A stretch of DNA of 18,438 bases, from the NCBI GenBank assembly GCA_003485765.1, contig DNHS01000009.1, forward strand, positions 1-18,438, given 5' to 3'. Of this stretch, positions 1 through 6,901 are shown piece after piece; position 1 is the stretch's first letter; each line of letters begins with the position of its first letter. Both the position numbers and the translations under genes were made by a program. This stretch comes from Candidatus Omnitrophota bacterium. Lineage in GTDB: Bacteria; Omnitrophota; Gorgyraeia; Gorgyraeales; Gorgyraeaceae. Below the pieces are notes generated by a model. The model did no database searches. It was not told where the DNA came from and saw only the letters and a program-made list of their open reading frames with translations.

Positions 1-149
1 TTTTTATTCTTAAATAGGCTTCGAGAAACGTATTGTTTTTTCTGGAGAGGTGTAAAGTCCGTTGCCCAGGCTATGTCATATGTAAGAAAAGCCGCTATAA
101 GAACTGTTGATATTATCTTAATCCAGGTTTTATTCTGCCAGTCTAACAT
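1..149 (-). CDS. N-terminus of a secreted protein, partial (runs off left edge)
   Basis: An open frame on the minus strand starts with ATG at 149 and stays open to base 1, giving 49 codons. A good Shine-Dalgarno AGGAG (158-162) sits 8 nt upstream of the ATG. The product begins MLDWQNKTW, followed by a hydrophobic stretch (about residues 10-24) and the cleavage-like end DIAWA at about residue 29. This is a standard signal peptide, so the protein is probably exported. The visible mature part (TDFTPLQKKQYVSRS) has no domain I recognise. The gene has its own near-consensus promoter at 413-441 and an unusually long leader of about 255 nt with inverted repeats. Function is unknown because almost all of the protein is outside the window. 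The start call is well supported. Confidence 0.75.
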   Translation of the reverse strand, partial: MLDWQNKTWIKIISTVLIAAFLTYDIAWATDFTPLQKKQYVSRSLFKNK

Positions 150-173
150 CGACTTTTCTCCTAATCAACATCC

Positions 174-243
174 AGGGCATGTCTCTATGGTGAGATAGGC
201 CTGCCATGGGAGAGAGGCTCTATTCATTAAGAGGCAATGCCCT
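174..243 (-). promoter_or_regulatory. Structured 5' leader element, possible cis-regulatory RNA
   Basis: Just upstream of the left-edge secreted gene, a perfect 7-bp closing stem pairs AGGGCAT (174-180) with ATGCCCT (237-243). Inside it are shorter helices: 182-185 with 192-195; 230-235 with 216-221 (one mismatch); and 215-218 with 199-202. The last two use the same bases (216-218) and so exclude each other, as in a switch. The element ends 11 nt before the AGGAG ribosome binding site. It does not match any riboswitch consensus I can recall (TPP, SAM, cobalamin, c-di-GMP, glycine, purine, fluoride, ZTP). It could be a chance fold. Confidence 0.35.
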
Positions 244-269
244 AGATATATTGTTAGAACATAATAATA

Positions 270-309
270 AAGCCAGGTATTATTATTCATAATTACCTGG
301 CTTATTTTT
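270..309 (+). terminator. Hairpin with T-run, terminator-like
   Basis: A perfect 10-bp stem, AAGCCAGGTA (270-279) with TACCTGGCTT (294-303), has a 14-nt loop. On the plus strand it is followed by ATTTTT (304-309), the form of an intrinsic terminator. No plus-strand gene lies before it in this window. Read on the minus strand, the hairpin falls inside the leader of the left-edge gene and is followed by a weaker T-rich tail (TTTATTATTATG), so it could act there as an attenuator or as a leaky terminator for the LsrF-like operon. Confidence 0.5.
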
Positions 310-412
310 ACTGCTATTGAGGTTCCCATGGCTAACTTACCTTGTTTTAAGTGATTTTATGCTAGCTTTATTTTATCTCAGATACCTAAATACTTTTATA
401 ATCTCTATAACA

Positions 413-441
413 AGTATACATGATATATATAAAGCTGTCAA
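413..441 (-). promoter_or_regulatory. Sigma-70-type promoter, near consensus
   Basis: On the minus strand TTGACA (436-441) is followed after exactly 17 nt by TATACT (413-418). This is a perfect -35 box and a one-mismatch -10 box. Transcription would start near 406 and run left toward the secreted gene starting at 149, leaving a leader of about 255 nt. It lies in non-coding sequence, beginning 28 nt after the stop of the LsrF-like gene. Confidence 0.7.
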
Positions 442-468
442 GACTACAGGTCAAATTGTAAAATTAGG

Positions 469-1242
469 TTATATTTTTAGGGTTTCAAAGGCTTTTTTCG
501 CGCTTACATTTTCATGGACAATGCTTCTAACTGCCTTTATCATGCCTACAGGGTCATGGGATTGGAAGATGTTTCTACCCATATCAACGCCAACTGCGCC
601 GTCTTTAATAGCATTATAAGCCAATTCCAGGGCATCTTTTTCAGGTATTTTCTTACCGCCAGCTATAACTACAGGAACAGGACAACTCTTTACAACCTTT
701 TCAAAATCTTCACAGTAATATGTCTTTACTATGTGGGCTCCAAGCTCAGCTGCAATCCTACATGCTAAACTTAAATATTTAGCATCTCTTGTCATTTCCT
801 TGCCTACTGCAGTAACAGCCAAAACAGGAATTCCATATTCTTCGCATTCGCTTACAAGAGTGGCAAGATTTTTCAAAGTCTGATGCTCGTATTTTCCACC
901 CACATATATTGAAAGCGCCACTGCCGAGACATTGAGCCTAACAGCGTCTTTTACTGAAACAGTTATTGTTTCATTTGAAAGATCATCGCCTATGATACTG
1001 TTTCCGCCTGATACTCTTAGCACTATTGGCACAGAATTCATCGGGTCCACTGATGTGCGCAACATCCCCCTAGTGAGCATAAGCGAGTCAGCGTGAGGCA
1101 AAAGTTCAGCAATAATCTTACGAGGCTCTTCAAGCCCTGTTGTAGGCCCTAAAAAATAACCATGATCAACTGCAAGCATTACAGTTCTTCCTATTTCAGG
1201 TTTTATTATCCGTGAAATCCTATTCTTCATGCCCCAATCCAT
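469..1242 (-). CDS. lsrF: LsrF-like class I aldolase/thiolase (DhnA/DeoC fold)
   Basis: The product has 257 residues and closely follows LsrF, the (beta/alpha)8 enzyme that handles the phosphorylated AI-2 breakdown product 3-hydroxy-5-phosphonooxypentane-2,4-dione. Matching blocks include DWGM at residues 2-5, VMLAVDHGYFLGPTTGLE (21-38), GGKYEHQTLKN (115-125), KTYY (173-176) with the likely Schiff-base Lys173, IAGGKK (193-198) and GVDMGRNIFQS (218-228). It lacks the roughly 30-residue N-terminal extension of the E. coli enzyme. The start is supported by AAAGGGGG about 5 nt upstream, which lies inside the last codons of the dehydrogenase gene one base away, so the two genes are probably co-translated. 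No other lsr gene is present, so the true substrate may be another ketose phosphate. Family call strong, substrate uncertain. Confidence 0.85.
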   Translation of the reverse strand: MDWGMKNRISRIIKPEIGRTVMLAVDHGYFLGPTTGLEEPRKIIAELLPHADSLMLTRGMLRTSVDPMNSVPIVLRVSGGNSIIGDDLSNETITVSVKDAVRLNVSAVALSIYVGGKYEHQTLKNLATLVSECEEYGIPVLAVTAVGKEMTRDAKYLSLACRIAAELGAHIVKTYYCEDFEKVVKSCPVPVVIAGGKKIPEKDALELAYNAIKDGAVGVDMGRNIFQSHDPVGMIKAVRSIVHENVSAKKAFETLKI

Positions 1243-1243
1243 T

Positions 1244-2287
1244 TTAACCCCCTTTTTGTGGTTCTATTATTACTTTTATCGACTCCTTTGCCTCGCTAAC
1301 AAGTTTAAACCCCTTTTGAATCTCATTCAAGCTTAATCGATGCGTAATCATATCTTTTACATTAATTTTTTTATTGCGTATAAGTTCAAGCGCCTCTAGA
1401 TGTTCTTTGGGATTTGCCGCATAGCTGGATATCATTGATCTTTCGCTCCTCCAGAAAAAATCATTCATCGGAAGCAATAGATTAAAGCCTTCGTCCGCTG
1501 ATGCAAAAACTAAAATCACGCCGCCTCTGTCCAGGGATTTAATTGCCTGTGTAATAGCAGATTTTGCCCCAGTACACAAAATAACAAAATCAGCCAGGCG
1601 GTCGTTATTAAGCTCCTTTACCTTTAACGCTACATCCTCTTTTGCGTTAATAATATGATCTGCGCCAAATCTAAGCGCCTCTTTAAGCCTATAATCATTT
1701 ATGTCAGTAGCAATTATTCTACTAAACCCTTTAGTCTTTGCCAACTGTACATGAAGAATGCCTGATATGCCGCTTCCTATTACAACAACAGTTTGTCCTT
1801 TTCCTGGCCTTTGCCATAACAGCCTCTGTCCTCGTACTGCGCAAGCAAGAGGCTCTACAAAAGTTGCCTCCTCAAAAGTCACTGTATCCGCTAATTTATA
1901 TACCCCGCCCTTTTCAATGTTTATAGCAGGTACCCTTAAAAATTCCGAAAAACCACCCGGGTCAAAACTTGTTTTGCGCAGAGTTTCGCACGCGCTATGA
2001 TGGTCGCTAAGGCAATAATGGCATTCTCCGCAAGGCACATGGTGAGACGCAGAAATTCTGTCGCCTTCATTGTAACCCTTAACGCCTTTACCGGTTTCTA
2101 CTATGTCCCCTGCTATCTCATGGCCTAAAACAAGCGGCACTCTATCTCTGCGGTACCACTCTACCACATCTGTGCCGCATATGCCGCTTGCAATTACTTT
2201 AACAAGAAGTTCTCCTGGCCCTATTTTTGGTTTTGGCCTTTCCTCAACCCGCACATCATTATTGCTATAATACACGCCTACTCTCAT
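1244..2287 (-). CDS. Zinc-dependent medium-chain dehydrogenase (sorbitol/threonine dehydrogenase-like)
   Basis: The 347-residue product is a cytosolic MDR-family NAD(P)-dependent alcohol or polyol dehydrogenase. The N-terminal GroES-like domain holds the catalytic zinc ligands Cys37 (GICGTD) and His56-Glu57 (GHE), with Glu145 as a possible further ligand. The structural zinc site is C86-x2-C89-x2-C92-x7-C100. The Rossmann fold starts with VVVIGSGISG (167-176) and is followed by ATDIN, where the Asp suggests a preference for NAD over NADP. The ATG at 2287 has no Shine-Dalgarno; a promoter 10 nt upstream predicts an almost leaderless mRNA. It is followed after one base by the LsrF-like gene, suggesting both act on one sugar or ketose phosphate route. 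The substrate cannot be read from sequence. Confidence 0.88.
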   Translation of the reverse strand: MRVGVYYSNNDVRVEERPKPKIGPGELLVKVIASGICGTDVVEWYRRDRVPLVLGHEIAGDIVETGKGVKGYNEGDRISASHHVPCGECHYCLSDHHSACETLRKTSFDPGGFSEFLRVPAINIEKGGVYKLADTVTFEEATFVEPLACAVRGQRLLWQRPGKGQTVVVIGSGISGILHVQLAKTKGFSRIIATDINDYRLKEALRFGADHIINAKEDVALKVKELNNDRLADFVILCTGAKSAITQAIKSLDRGGVILVFASADEGFNLLLPMNDFFWRSERSMISSYAANPKEHLEALELIRNKKINVKDMITHRLSLNEIQKGFKLVSEAKESIKVIIEPQKGG

Positions 2288-2296
2288 AATGGCGTA

Positions 2297-2325
2297 ATTC
2301 TATCATAATTGATAAATATAATCAA
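2297..2325 (-). promoter_or_regulatory. Promoter of the dehydrogenase-LsrF operon; leaderless transcript predicted
   Basis: On the minus strand TTGATT (2320-2325) and TAGAAT (2297-2302) are separated by 17 nt. Transcription should start near 2290, about 3 nt before the ATG at 2287. No ribosome binding site precedes that ATG, which fits leaderless translation. Confidence 0.6.
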
Positions 2326-2337
2326 GTTGCTGCCCCT

Positions 2338-2372
2338 ACTTTACACTTTAGACATTGTCAAAAGTGTAAAGT
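2338..2372. repeat. 35-nt palindrome, ACTTTACA/GACATTGTC family, copy 1
   Basis: The sequence is ACTTTACA-CTTTA-GACATTGTC-AAAAG-TGTAAAGT. The arms pair over 12 bp, followed by one A-A mismatch and a 4-bp inner stem around a single central base. It begins 12 nt after the stop of the spermidine-synthase-like gene and ends 12 nt before the -35 box of the next operon. It lacks a T-run on the coding strand, so it is not a standard intrinsic terminator. The same boxes recur at 18410-18438. Confidence 0.7.
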
Positions 2373-2384
2373 TGTTTTGTCGTT

Positions 2385-4382
2385 TTATTGCGCGAGCTTT
2401 TTATTCAAATAAAACCACGCAAACAAATAACATGCCAATGCTGCTATATAAAGCGCCTTCAACCCAAATGCCATAGATCCATATTCTAAAAAACCTCCTA
2501 ATACAGCCCCTAATAGATTTGAACCAAGCGCATGGCTAACATGTTTAGTGGATTTAAAAGTAATAGCAAATATTATTGCTGCAAAAAAGATAGGCAACCC
2601 TGCAAGTAAACTAGCTATAGCCACTTTTGAGAAAAAACCAAGCCTCAATAAACTCGTAATAGGAAAAAAATAACTAATGATTAACGATAGCGACAGAGCC
2701 AAGAAAAACCAAGCTGTTCCTTTAAATCTCATTTTCATAACCATCCAATTTGCTGCCAATGCAAGAAAAAGAATAGCTGAAAACACTACTGCATTCACTA
2801 TCCATGTAGACCCGAAGAGTAATGAAAGAGTTGTAACGCTCTTTGTCTCCAAAAGAAGAAAAGCGCCGCCCAGTAAAAGAAAAAATAAATTTACCTTCCC
2901 TCCTTTTAAAGGCGAAAGCGTAAAAATCGCAGTTATAGAAATACCTATGAGCATCAAAAGCGTAATAAAATAAAGTTTAGGAATGCCGCGTTTTTCCAGA
3001 TAAAGATAAGGCCAGTCATCATGAGGAATTTCTACTGCGCTCTTTGCTGAAGGCATGGAAAGAATCCTGGAAAAATCCGGACGCTCTGAAAGAGCATTTG
3101 TAAGTCCTGGGCCTGCAAATATCATAAGATTAAATAAGTATGAGTCTGTAAAAACATATCTTGTTTCTTTGTTTCCAAAAACAGACTTTACTGTATCAAT
3201 AAGCCTTGCGCTCATCCAATCCGTAGGAACAGAAAAAAGCAGCACCACGACTCCTTCGGCAGAAAGCAGGCGTTGCGCCTCCTGAAGCGCTTCATGCGTA
3301 TAAACATAATTATCCAGCCGGATAGAAGATGTCACAGAAAGGGTTGCGTGAGAATCCAGCGTCCCGTAGATAATCATATCATATGGCCCAGAAGCCTTGT
3401 GCATAAATGAACGAGCATCATCTGTAAATACTGTGACCTTATCACTATTATAAGGCATCTGGGGGTGTTCTTTTTTGCCAAGATTTAAAATAACAGGGTC
3501 AATCTCAACTGCATCAATATGCTCTGCCCCTGCTTTTAACGCTACCCACACATCATTGCCAGTGCCGGAACCTATAATCAGCGCGCGGCCCGGATTGAAC
3601 CATTTATAAAGAAATCCATATTTATTATTGGCATTTAAATCCTTATCAAAGTTTACTGCCTTTTGATGAAAAAGCTGATTTACATAAACAGATATACTCC
3701 TGTCCTCTTTCCTTAACAATTCTATGGAATAATACGGAGACCATAAGATATCTCTTTCGCTGGCCCCTATAATAATTGTTGCCAGGGCTACAATAAATAG
3801 AGCTGCAACAAAGATCCGCTCTTTATATAAAATTAAAACAGCCAAAAATCCTGCGACAAAAAACCATATAAACGCAGGAGTATTAAAAAATGAAAACACC
3901 CCAAAACATATAACGCCGAATAAACTCCCAAGTATATTTAGGGTATAGCCGTAAAGCGGACTAAACCCTGCCATGAGTTTTCCAATCTTTTGCCCCAAAG
4001 GTATAAATAGTAAAACAATCAAGCTAAAAATAATCGCCAGGATTCCAATAATAGAAATCTTAAATGGAGGCGCATAAAGCCTGTTTCCCTGATAATAACT
4101 CCAGATCCAGACTTGAGCATTAGACGGAAGGGTAATCTGAATATTTTCTAAAAGTAATATTACTATGATGAAAATGAGCAGGCATAATGGAAAGGTATGA
4201 AACATTTCCAATTTTTTTTCTGATAAAAGAAAACCCAATCCTAATCCTAGAAAAGAAGCTATGAGAATTACATTTGAAAAAAATGCGACAGAAAAAACAT
4301 GGGCAGGCACCCATCTGATCAGAGAAAGCTCAAGAAAAAGGCTGACAAAACTCGCTGCAATAAGAAGGAATTTTTGCATCAT
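2385..4382 (-). CDS. Membrane protein with spermidine-synthase-like domain
   Basis: The 665-residue product has three parts. An N-terminal block has about six membrane segments (residues 3-205). A soluble class I methyltransferase-fold domain of the spermine/spermidine synthase type follows (about 215-400). A C-terminal block has about six to seven more membrane segments. In the soluble domain the nucleotide-binding glycine motif ALIIGSGTGND (267-277), the acidic VEID (292-295) and DDARSF (321-326) are intact. Where aminopropyltransferases have the catalytic VDSTDP, this protein has IYGTLDS (338-344), so the key Asp is Gly. It probably does not make spermidine; a transport, sensing or other small-molecule role is possible. 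It follows the PilX-like gene after 7 nt and ends the pilus-like run. Two tandem ATGs (4382 and 4379) could both serve as starts, with only a weak ribosome binding site. Confidence 0.82.
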   Translation of the reverse strand: MMQKFLLIAASFVSLFLELSLIRWVPAHVFSVAFFSNVILIASFLGLGLGFLLSEKKLEMFHTFPLCLLIFIIVILLLENIQITLPSNAQVWIWSYYQGNRLYAPPFKISIIGILAIIFSLIVLLFIPLGQKIGKLMAGFSPLYGYTLNILGSLFGVICFGVFSFFNTPAFIWFFVAGFLAVLILYKERIFVAALFIVALATIIIGASERDILWSPYYSIELLRKEDRSISVYVNQLFHQKAVNFDKDLNANNKYGFLYKWFNPGRALIIGSGTGNDVWVALKAGAEHIDAVEIDPVILNLGKKEHPQMPYNSDKVTVFTDDARSFMHKASGPYDMIIYGTLDSHATLSVTSSIRLDNYVYTHEALQEAQRLLSAEGVVVLLFSVPTDWMSARLIDTVKSVFGNKETRYVFTDSYLFNLMIFAGPGLTNALSERPDFSRILSMPSAKSAVEIPHDDWPYLYLEKRGIPKLYFITLLMLIGISITAIFTLSPLKGGKVNLFFLLLGGAFLLLETKSVTTLSLLFGSTWIVNAVVFSAILFLALAANWMVMKMRFKGTAWFFLALSLSLIISYFFPITSLLRLGFFSKVAIASLLAGLPIFFAAIIFAITFKSTKHVSHALGSNLLGAVLGGFLEYGSMAFGLKALYIAALACYLFAWFYLNKKLAQ

Positions 4383-4389
4383 AGTGATT

Positions 4390-5283
4390 CTAATCTTCTT
4401 TCCAGCTTATTATGTAAGGCGTAGATGTGGATGGTATAAAATTAAACGCATCGCTTACAGCATTGGAATCAAAACTTACAGTAGGATTTCCGGTAAGAGT
4501 AGTATCAACTTCAGCTCCGCTTTCTACAAATATCGCTCCATCTATCACTGGATTGCCGCTCACGCGCAATGTGCCTATAACCCAGATAATCCCTGAAAAA
4601 TGGCCGCCTGTTATATTAAGGTTTCCATCTACAACTAAAATCCCGGTTCCTAACCAGCCTGTTTCTGTTATTTTCATCTCTGTCAGGGCATTGATATCCA
4701 CCCATGTAACATGGTCAACAGGGGTTATATTGTTCGCAGGGTCTGTATAATGATGCGTAGCGCCGCTCTCCATTGCTTCCTTAGAAATTCCAAACACATC
4801 TTCGAAATTAAACACCACATTCTCTTCATCTATCGTGCCATTCACTTGCGCGCTTCCTTTTACTTCTACATCTCCGCTTGCAGTAATAGCAGACGTAATA
4901 TCTCCTGAACTAGCAGGGCTTAACGGCCTTTCAACTATAGCGCTTACTTTGCGAATAGCGTTATTCGGATCAGATTCATTTGTGCCAGGCACTCCGCCTG
5001 TAGAATTTATAAGATACCTTGTAGATGTTAACTCAGTGGTCTGTGTAGAATAAGCCCCATTTCCAATCGTGCCTGATAAAGGAGTATTAGGAAACTCTGC
5101 AATAGCCCTGTCCACGCCTGCTTCTGCAAGCCACAGGGCCTGGATAGTATCTCTTTCTTTATCAGCAACTCTTTTTTCTCCAATAGTCCTGCTAGAAAAA
5201 CTAGTGGCAAATATTACCAATACTGCTACCACCATATAAGCTGTAATCAGCACAAAACCTTTTTTATTCTTTAAATTAAACAT
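4390..5283 (-). CDS. PilX/PulK-like pseudopilin-associated protein
   Basis: The 297-residue product starts with a short basic leader and KKGFVLITAYMVVAVLVIF, a type IV prepilin-like N-terminus with a likely cleavage after Gly9 and a single hydrophobic helix. It lacks Glu at mature position 5, as PilX and GspK-type minor pilins often do. ALWLAEAGVDRAIAE (about 49-63) is the block usual in PilX-like proteins. The C-terminal half (about 205-270) has repeated GxLxVxGN strands (ILVVDGNLNITGG, GTLRVSGNPVIDG), suggesting a beta-solenoid-like domain on the cell surface. Its start is 1 nt past the PilW-like stop and has AGGA about 6 nt upstream. It likely joins the two preceding pseudopilins at the tip of a pilus or type II-like fibre. 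Confidence 0.75.
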   Translation of the reverse strand: MFNLKNKKGFVLITAYMVVAVLVIFATSFSSRTIGEKRVADKERDTIQALWLAEAGVDRAIAEFPNTPLSGTIGNGAYSTQTTELTSTRYLINSTGGVPGTNESDPNNAIRKVSAIVERPLSPASSGDITSAITASGDVEVKGSAQVNGTIDEENVVFNFEDVFGISKEAMESGATHHYTDPANNITPVDHVTWVDINALTEMKITETGWLGTGILVVDGNLNITGGHFSGIIWVIGTLRVSGNPVIDGAIFVESGAEVDTTLTGNPTVSFDSNAVSDAFNFIPSTSTPYIISWKED

Positions 5284-5284
5284 T

Positions 5285-5812
5285 TCAATTCCTGAGCTTC
5301 ACCTGCGAAACTAAGGTTATTGTAGATTGCCTCGCTGTAAATCCTGGAAACGTATTTTTCTGCGCAGTAATATTAATATTTACCACATTCGGATTCGCGG
5401 CGCTTCTGTTAAAACTCAATGCTGAAATATTATTTGCCAGGACTCTCTGGCTTCCTGACTGTGTTCTTAGCAACTGTGCGTTGTTTAGGCCGCCAAGAGC
5501 ATACTGAATATTACTAGACCATGTAATCCCAGTTGCAGCTATAGCTGTGGGAATCTGAAACGTAATAGAGCTGTAATTTGTTCCATTCGCAGGAACGCCT
5601 GTTATTGTGGAAATACCTGCCTGGCGAAGCTCTTTTATCATAGAATCCAAGCCATTGCGGCATGCCTGCTGCACGCCTATCTGCGATTCCCCTGCGCTCA
5701 ATGAATTTCTGCCTGTTGCAAGAACGCTAAAAATAGCTGCAGAGACTACTGAAAATAAAAATACGACTATTAGTATTTCGAGTAACGTAAATCCTTTATT
5801 ATCTTTTATCAT
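5285..5812 (-). CDS. PilW-like pseudopilin with prepilin cleavage motif
   Basis: The 175-residue product has a classic class III signal, NKG/FTLLEILIVVFLFS, cut after Gly7 by prepilin peptidase, with the conserved Glu at mature position 5. The remainder is a beta-rich pilin head with the PilW-style block QQACRNGLDSMIKELRQAGIS (48-68). It overlaps the PilV-like gene by 4 nt (ATGA), which implies translational coupling, and is followed closely by the PilX-like gene. The V-W-X order matches minor pilin operons that prime type IV pilus assembly. No pilus motor, secretin or prepilin peptidase is in the window. Confidence 0.82.
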   Translation of the reverse strand: MIKDNKGFTLLEILIVVFLFSVVSAAIFSVLATGRNSLSAGESQIGVQQACRNGLDSMIKELRQAGISTITGVPANGTNYSSITFQIPTAIAATGITWSSNIQYALGGLNNAQLLRTQSGSQRVLANNISALSFNRSAANPNVVNINITAQKNTFPGFTARQSTITLVSQVKLRN

Positions 5813-6279
5813 CTTTGAGCCATTAAGGTTGCGAGCTGGCCAGGTGAATCCAATCTGTTGTTTGCATTCGAATCTTCTCCTGCATTCAATGCGCCATTAA
5901 GATTTCTATCTTCTCCTATGATTCTATTTGAACGCGTTCTCCATGACACGCTGATATAAACCTGCAGCAGATTCGGATTAGAATTATTTATTGAAATTGC
6001 GCCTTTTGCCTCGCCTGAAGTAAATCCTTGAGGGTTGAAACTTGCGCCATTATAAGTTGCGTAGGTATTAGAAAAAGTGGAATTCCTGATTTCCTCCAGC
6101 TTGGTCTGACACGCAGCTACAGCCAGAGTAAGCTTGCTGGAATTTTCATTAAGCGATATAAGATGAGCAAAAACTCCTAAGAGCCCAGCTAGCGCCACAA
6201 TAAGTACGCTCACAGAGATCATCAACTCTATCAATGTAAAACCATGTTCGTATTTTGCTGGCTTATTAAAGATTAACAT
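5809..6279 (-). CDS. PilV-like pseudopilin with calcium-type loop
   Basis: The 156-residue product carries the prepilin motif EHG/FTLIELMISVSVLIVAL, with cleavage after Gly13 and Glu at mature position 5, then a pilin helix and QTKLEEIRNS (58-67) typical of PilV-like minor pilins. Near the C-terminus, residues 124-135 (DRNLNGALNAGE) fit a 12-residue EF-hand loop, with Asp, Asn, Asn, Gly and Glu at the expected places. A second, incomplete loop starts at Asp136 (DSNANNRLD). The head probably binds calcium. The gene overlaps the upstream EF-hand protein gene by 14 nt. The ribosome binding site is weak, but no other ATG precedes the prepilin motif. Confidence 0.82.
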   Translation of the reverse strand: MLIFNKPAKYEHGFTLIELMISVSVLIVALAGLLGVFAHLISLNENSSKLTLAVAACQTKLEEIRNSTFSNTYATYNGASFNPQGFTSGEAKGAISINNSNPNLLQVYISVSWRTRSNRIIGEDRNLNGALNAGEDSNANNRLDSPGQLATLMAQR

Positions 6280-6889
6280 CTTCTTTCATGAACTCAGCCT
6301 CATTTGAATCTATGACGCCGTCCTTGTTGACATCGTATTCTTTTTCAACTTCAGTATCGGCTTTCGCCTTGCCTTTTGTCTTTATTAATTCGTGCTTGTC
6401 TTTCAGCATCTCTTTGACTTCTGATTCCTGCAGCCAGCCGTCTTGATTACTATCGTATTTCTTTTCAACAGCAGTATTTACCTTGCTTTTAGCGTGCCTC
6501 CAGCATTTTCTTTTTTCTTTCTGGTCAATCTTGCCATCTTTGTTCAAATCCATCTTTTCATTGCAGAGTTTTTTCCAAGCGCCCACTTCTTCTTCGCTTA
6601 CCACTCCGTCGTTATTTGTATCTGCTTTTTTCTTCCACCAGGAATCAGCTTTCTTTGTAGGCTTCCAATTATTTATCTCAGATTCGCTAACCATCCCATC
6701 TTTATTTACGTCCGCTTCCCTAAAAATCTTCTTTGTTTGTTCCTTCTTCCCATGTTCCCGTTTCTTTTTCATATGCTCTTCTTTTGTATCAACTACGCCA
6801 TCTTTATTCTTATCTGCGGGTTTTAACCTAGCCTCTGCAATACCCGCTAAAAGAACTAAACTGAAAAACACTACTAATAATTTCTTCAT
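6266..6889 (-). CDS. Secreted protein with six EF-hand calcium-binding loops
   Basis: The 207-residue product begins with a signal peptide (MKKLLVVFFSLVLLAGIAEA, cleavage after residue 20). Six canonical EF-hand loops of the form D-x-N-x-D-G-x-x-x-x-x-E follow at residues 26-37, 60-71, 90-101, 114-125, 146-157 and 186-197. Between them lie Lys/Glu-rich linkers and two cysteines (109 and 129) that could form a disulfide. It should be a periplasmic or surface calcium-binding protein. AGGGGG lies 5 nt before the ATG. It sits between the beta-repeat gene (12-nt gap) and the PilV-like gene (14-nt overlap), so it is likely made with the pilus proteins and may set their calcium response. No enzymatic domain is visible. 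Confidence 0.88.
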   Translation of the reverse strand: MKKLLVVFFSLVLLAGIAEARLKPADKNKDGVVDTKEEHMKKKREHGKKEQTKKIFREADVNKDGMVSESEINNWKPTKKADSWWKKKADTNNDGVVSEEEVGAWKKLCNEKMDLNKDGKIDQKEKRKCWRHAKSKVNTAVEKKYDSNQDGWLQESEVKEMLKDKHELIKTKGKAKADTEVEKEYDVNKDGVIDSNEAEFMKEDVNL

Positions 6890-6901
6890 CTTATCCCCCT
6901 T

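Noticed and set aside
174..243. Known riboswitch class in the leader
   Set aside because: I compared it with the core motifs of TPP, SAM, cobalamin, glycine, purine, fluoride, ZTP and cyclic dinucleotide riboswitches from memory and found no match, so it is listed only as an unassigned structured leader.
2338..2372. Promoter using the TTGACA found on the minus strand of this palindrome
   Set aside because: The sequence 17 nt downstream is TAGGGG, not a -10 box; the better promoter is at 2297-2325, and TTGACA arises from the palindrome's conserved GACATTGTC core.
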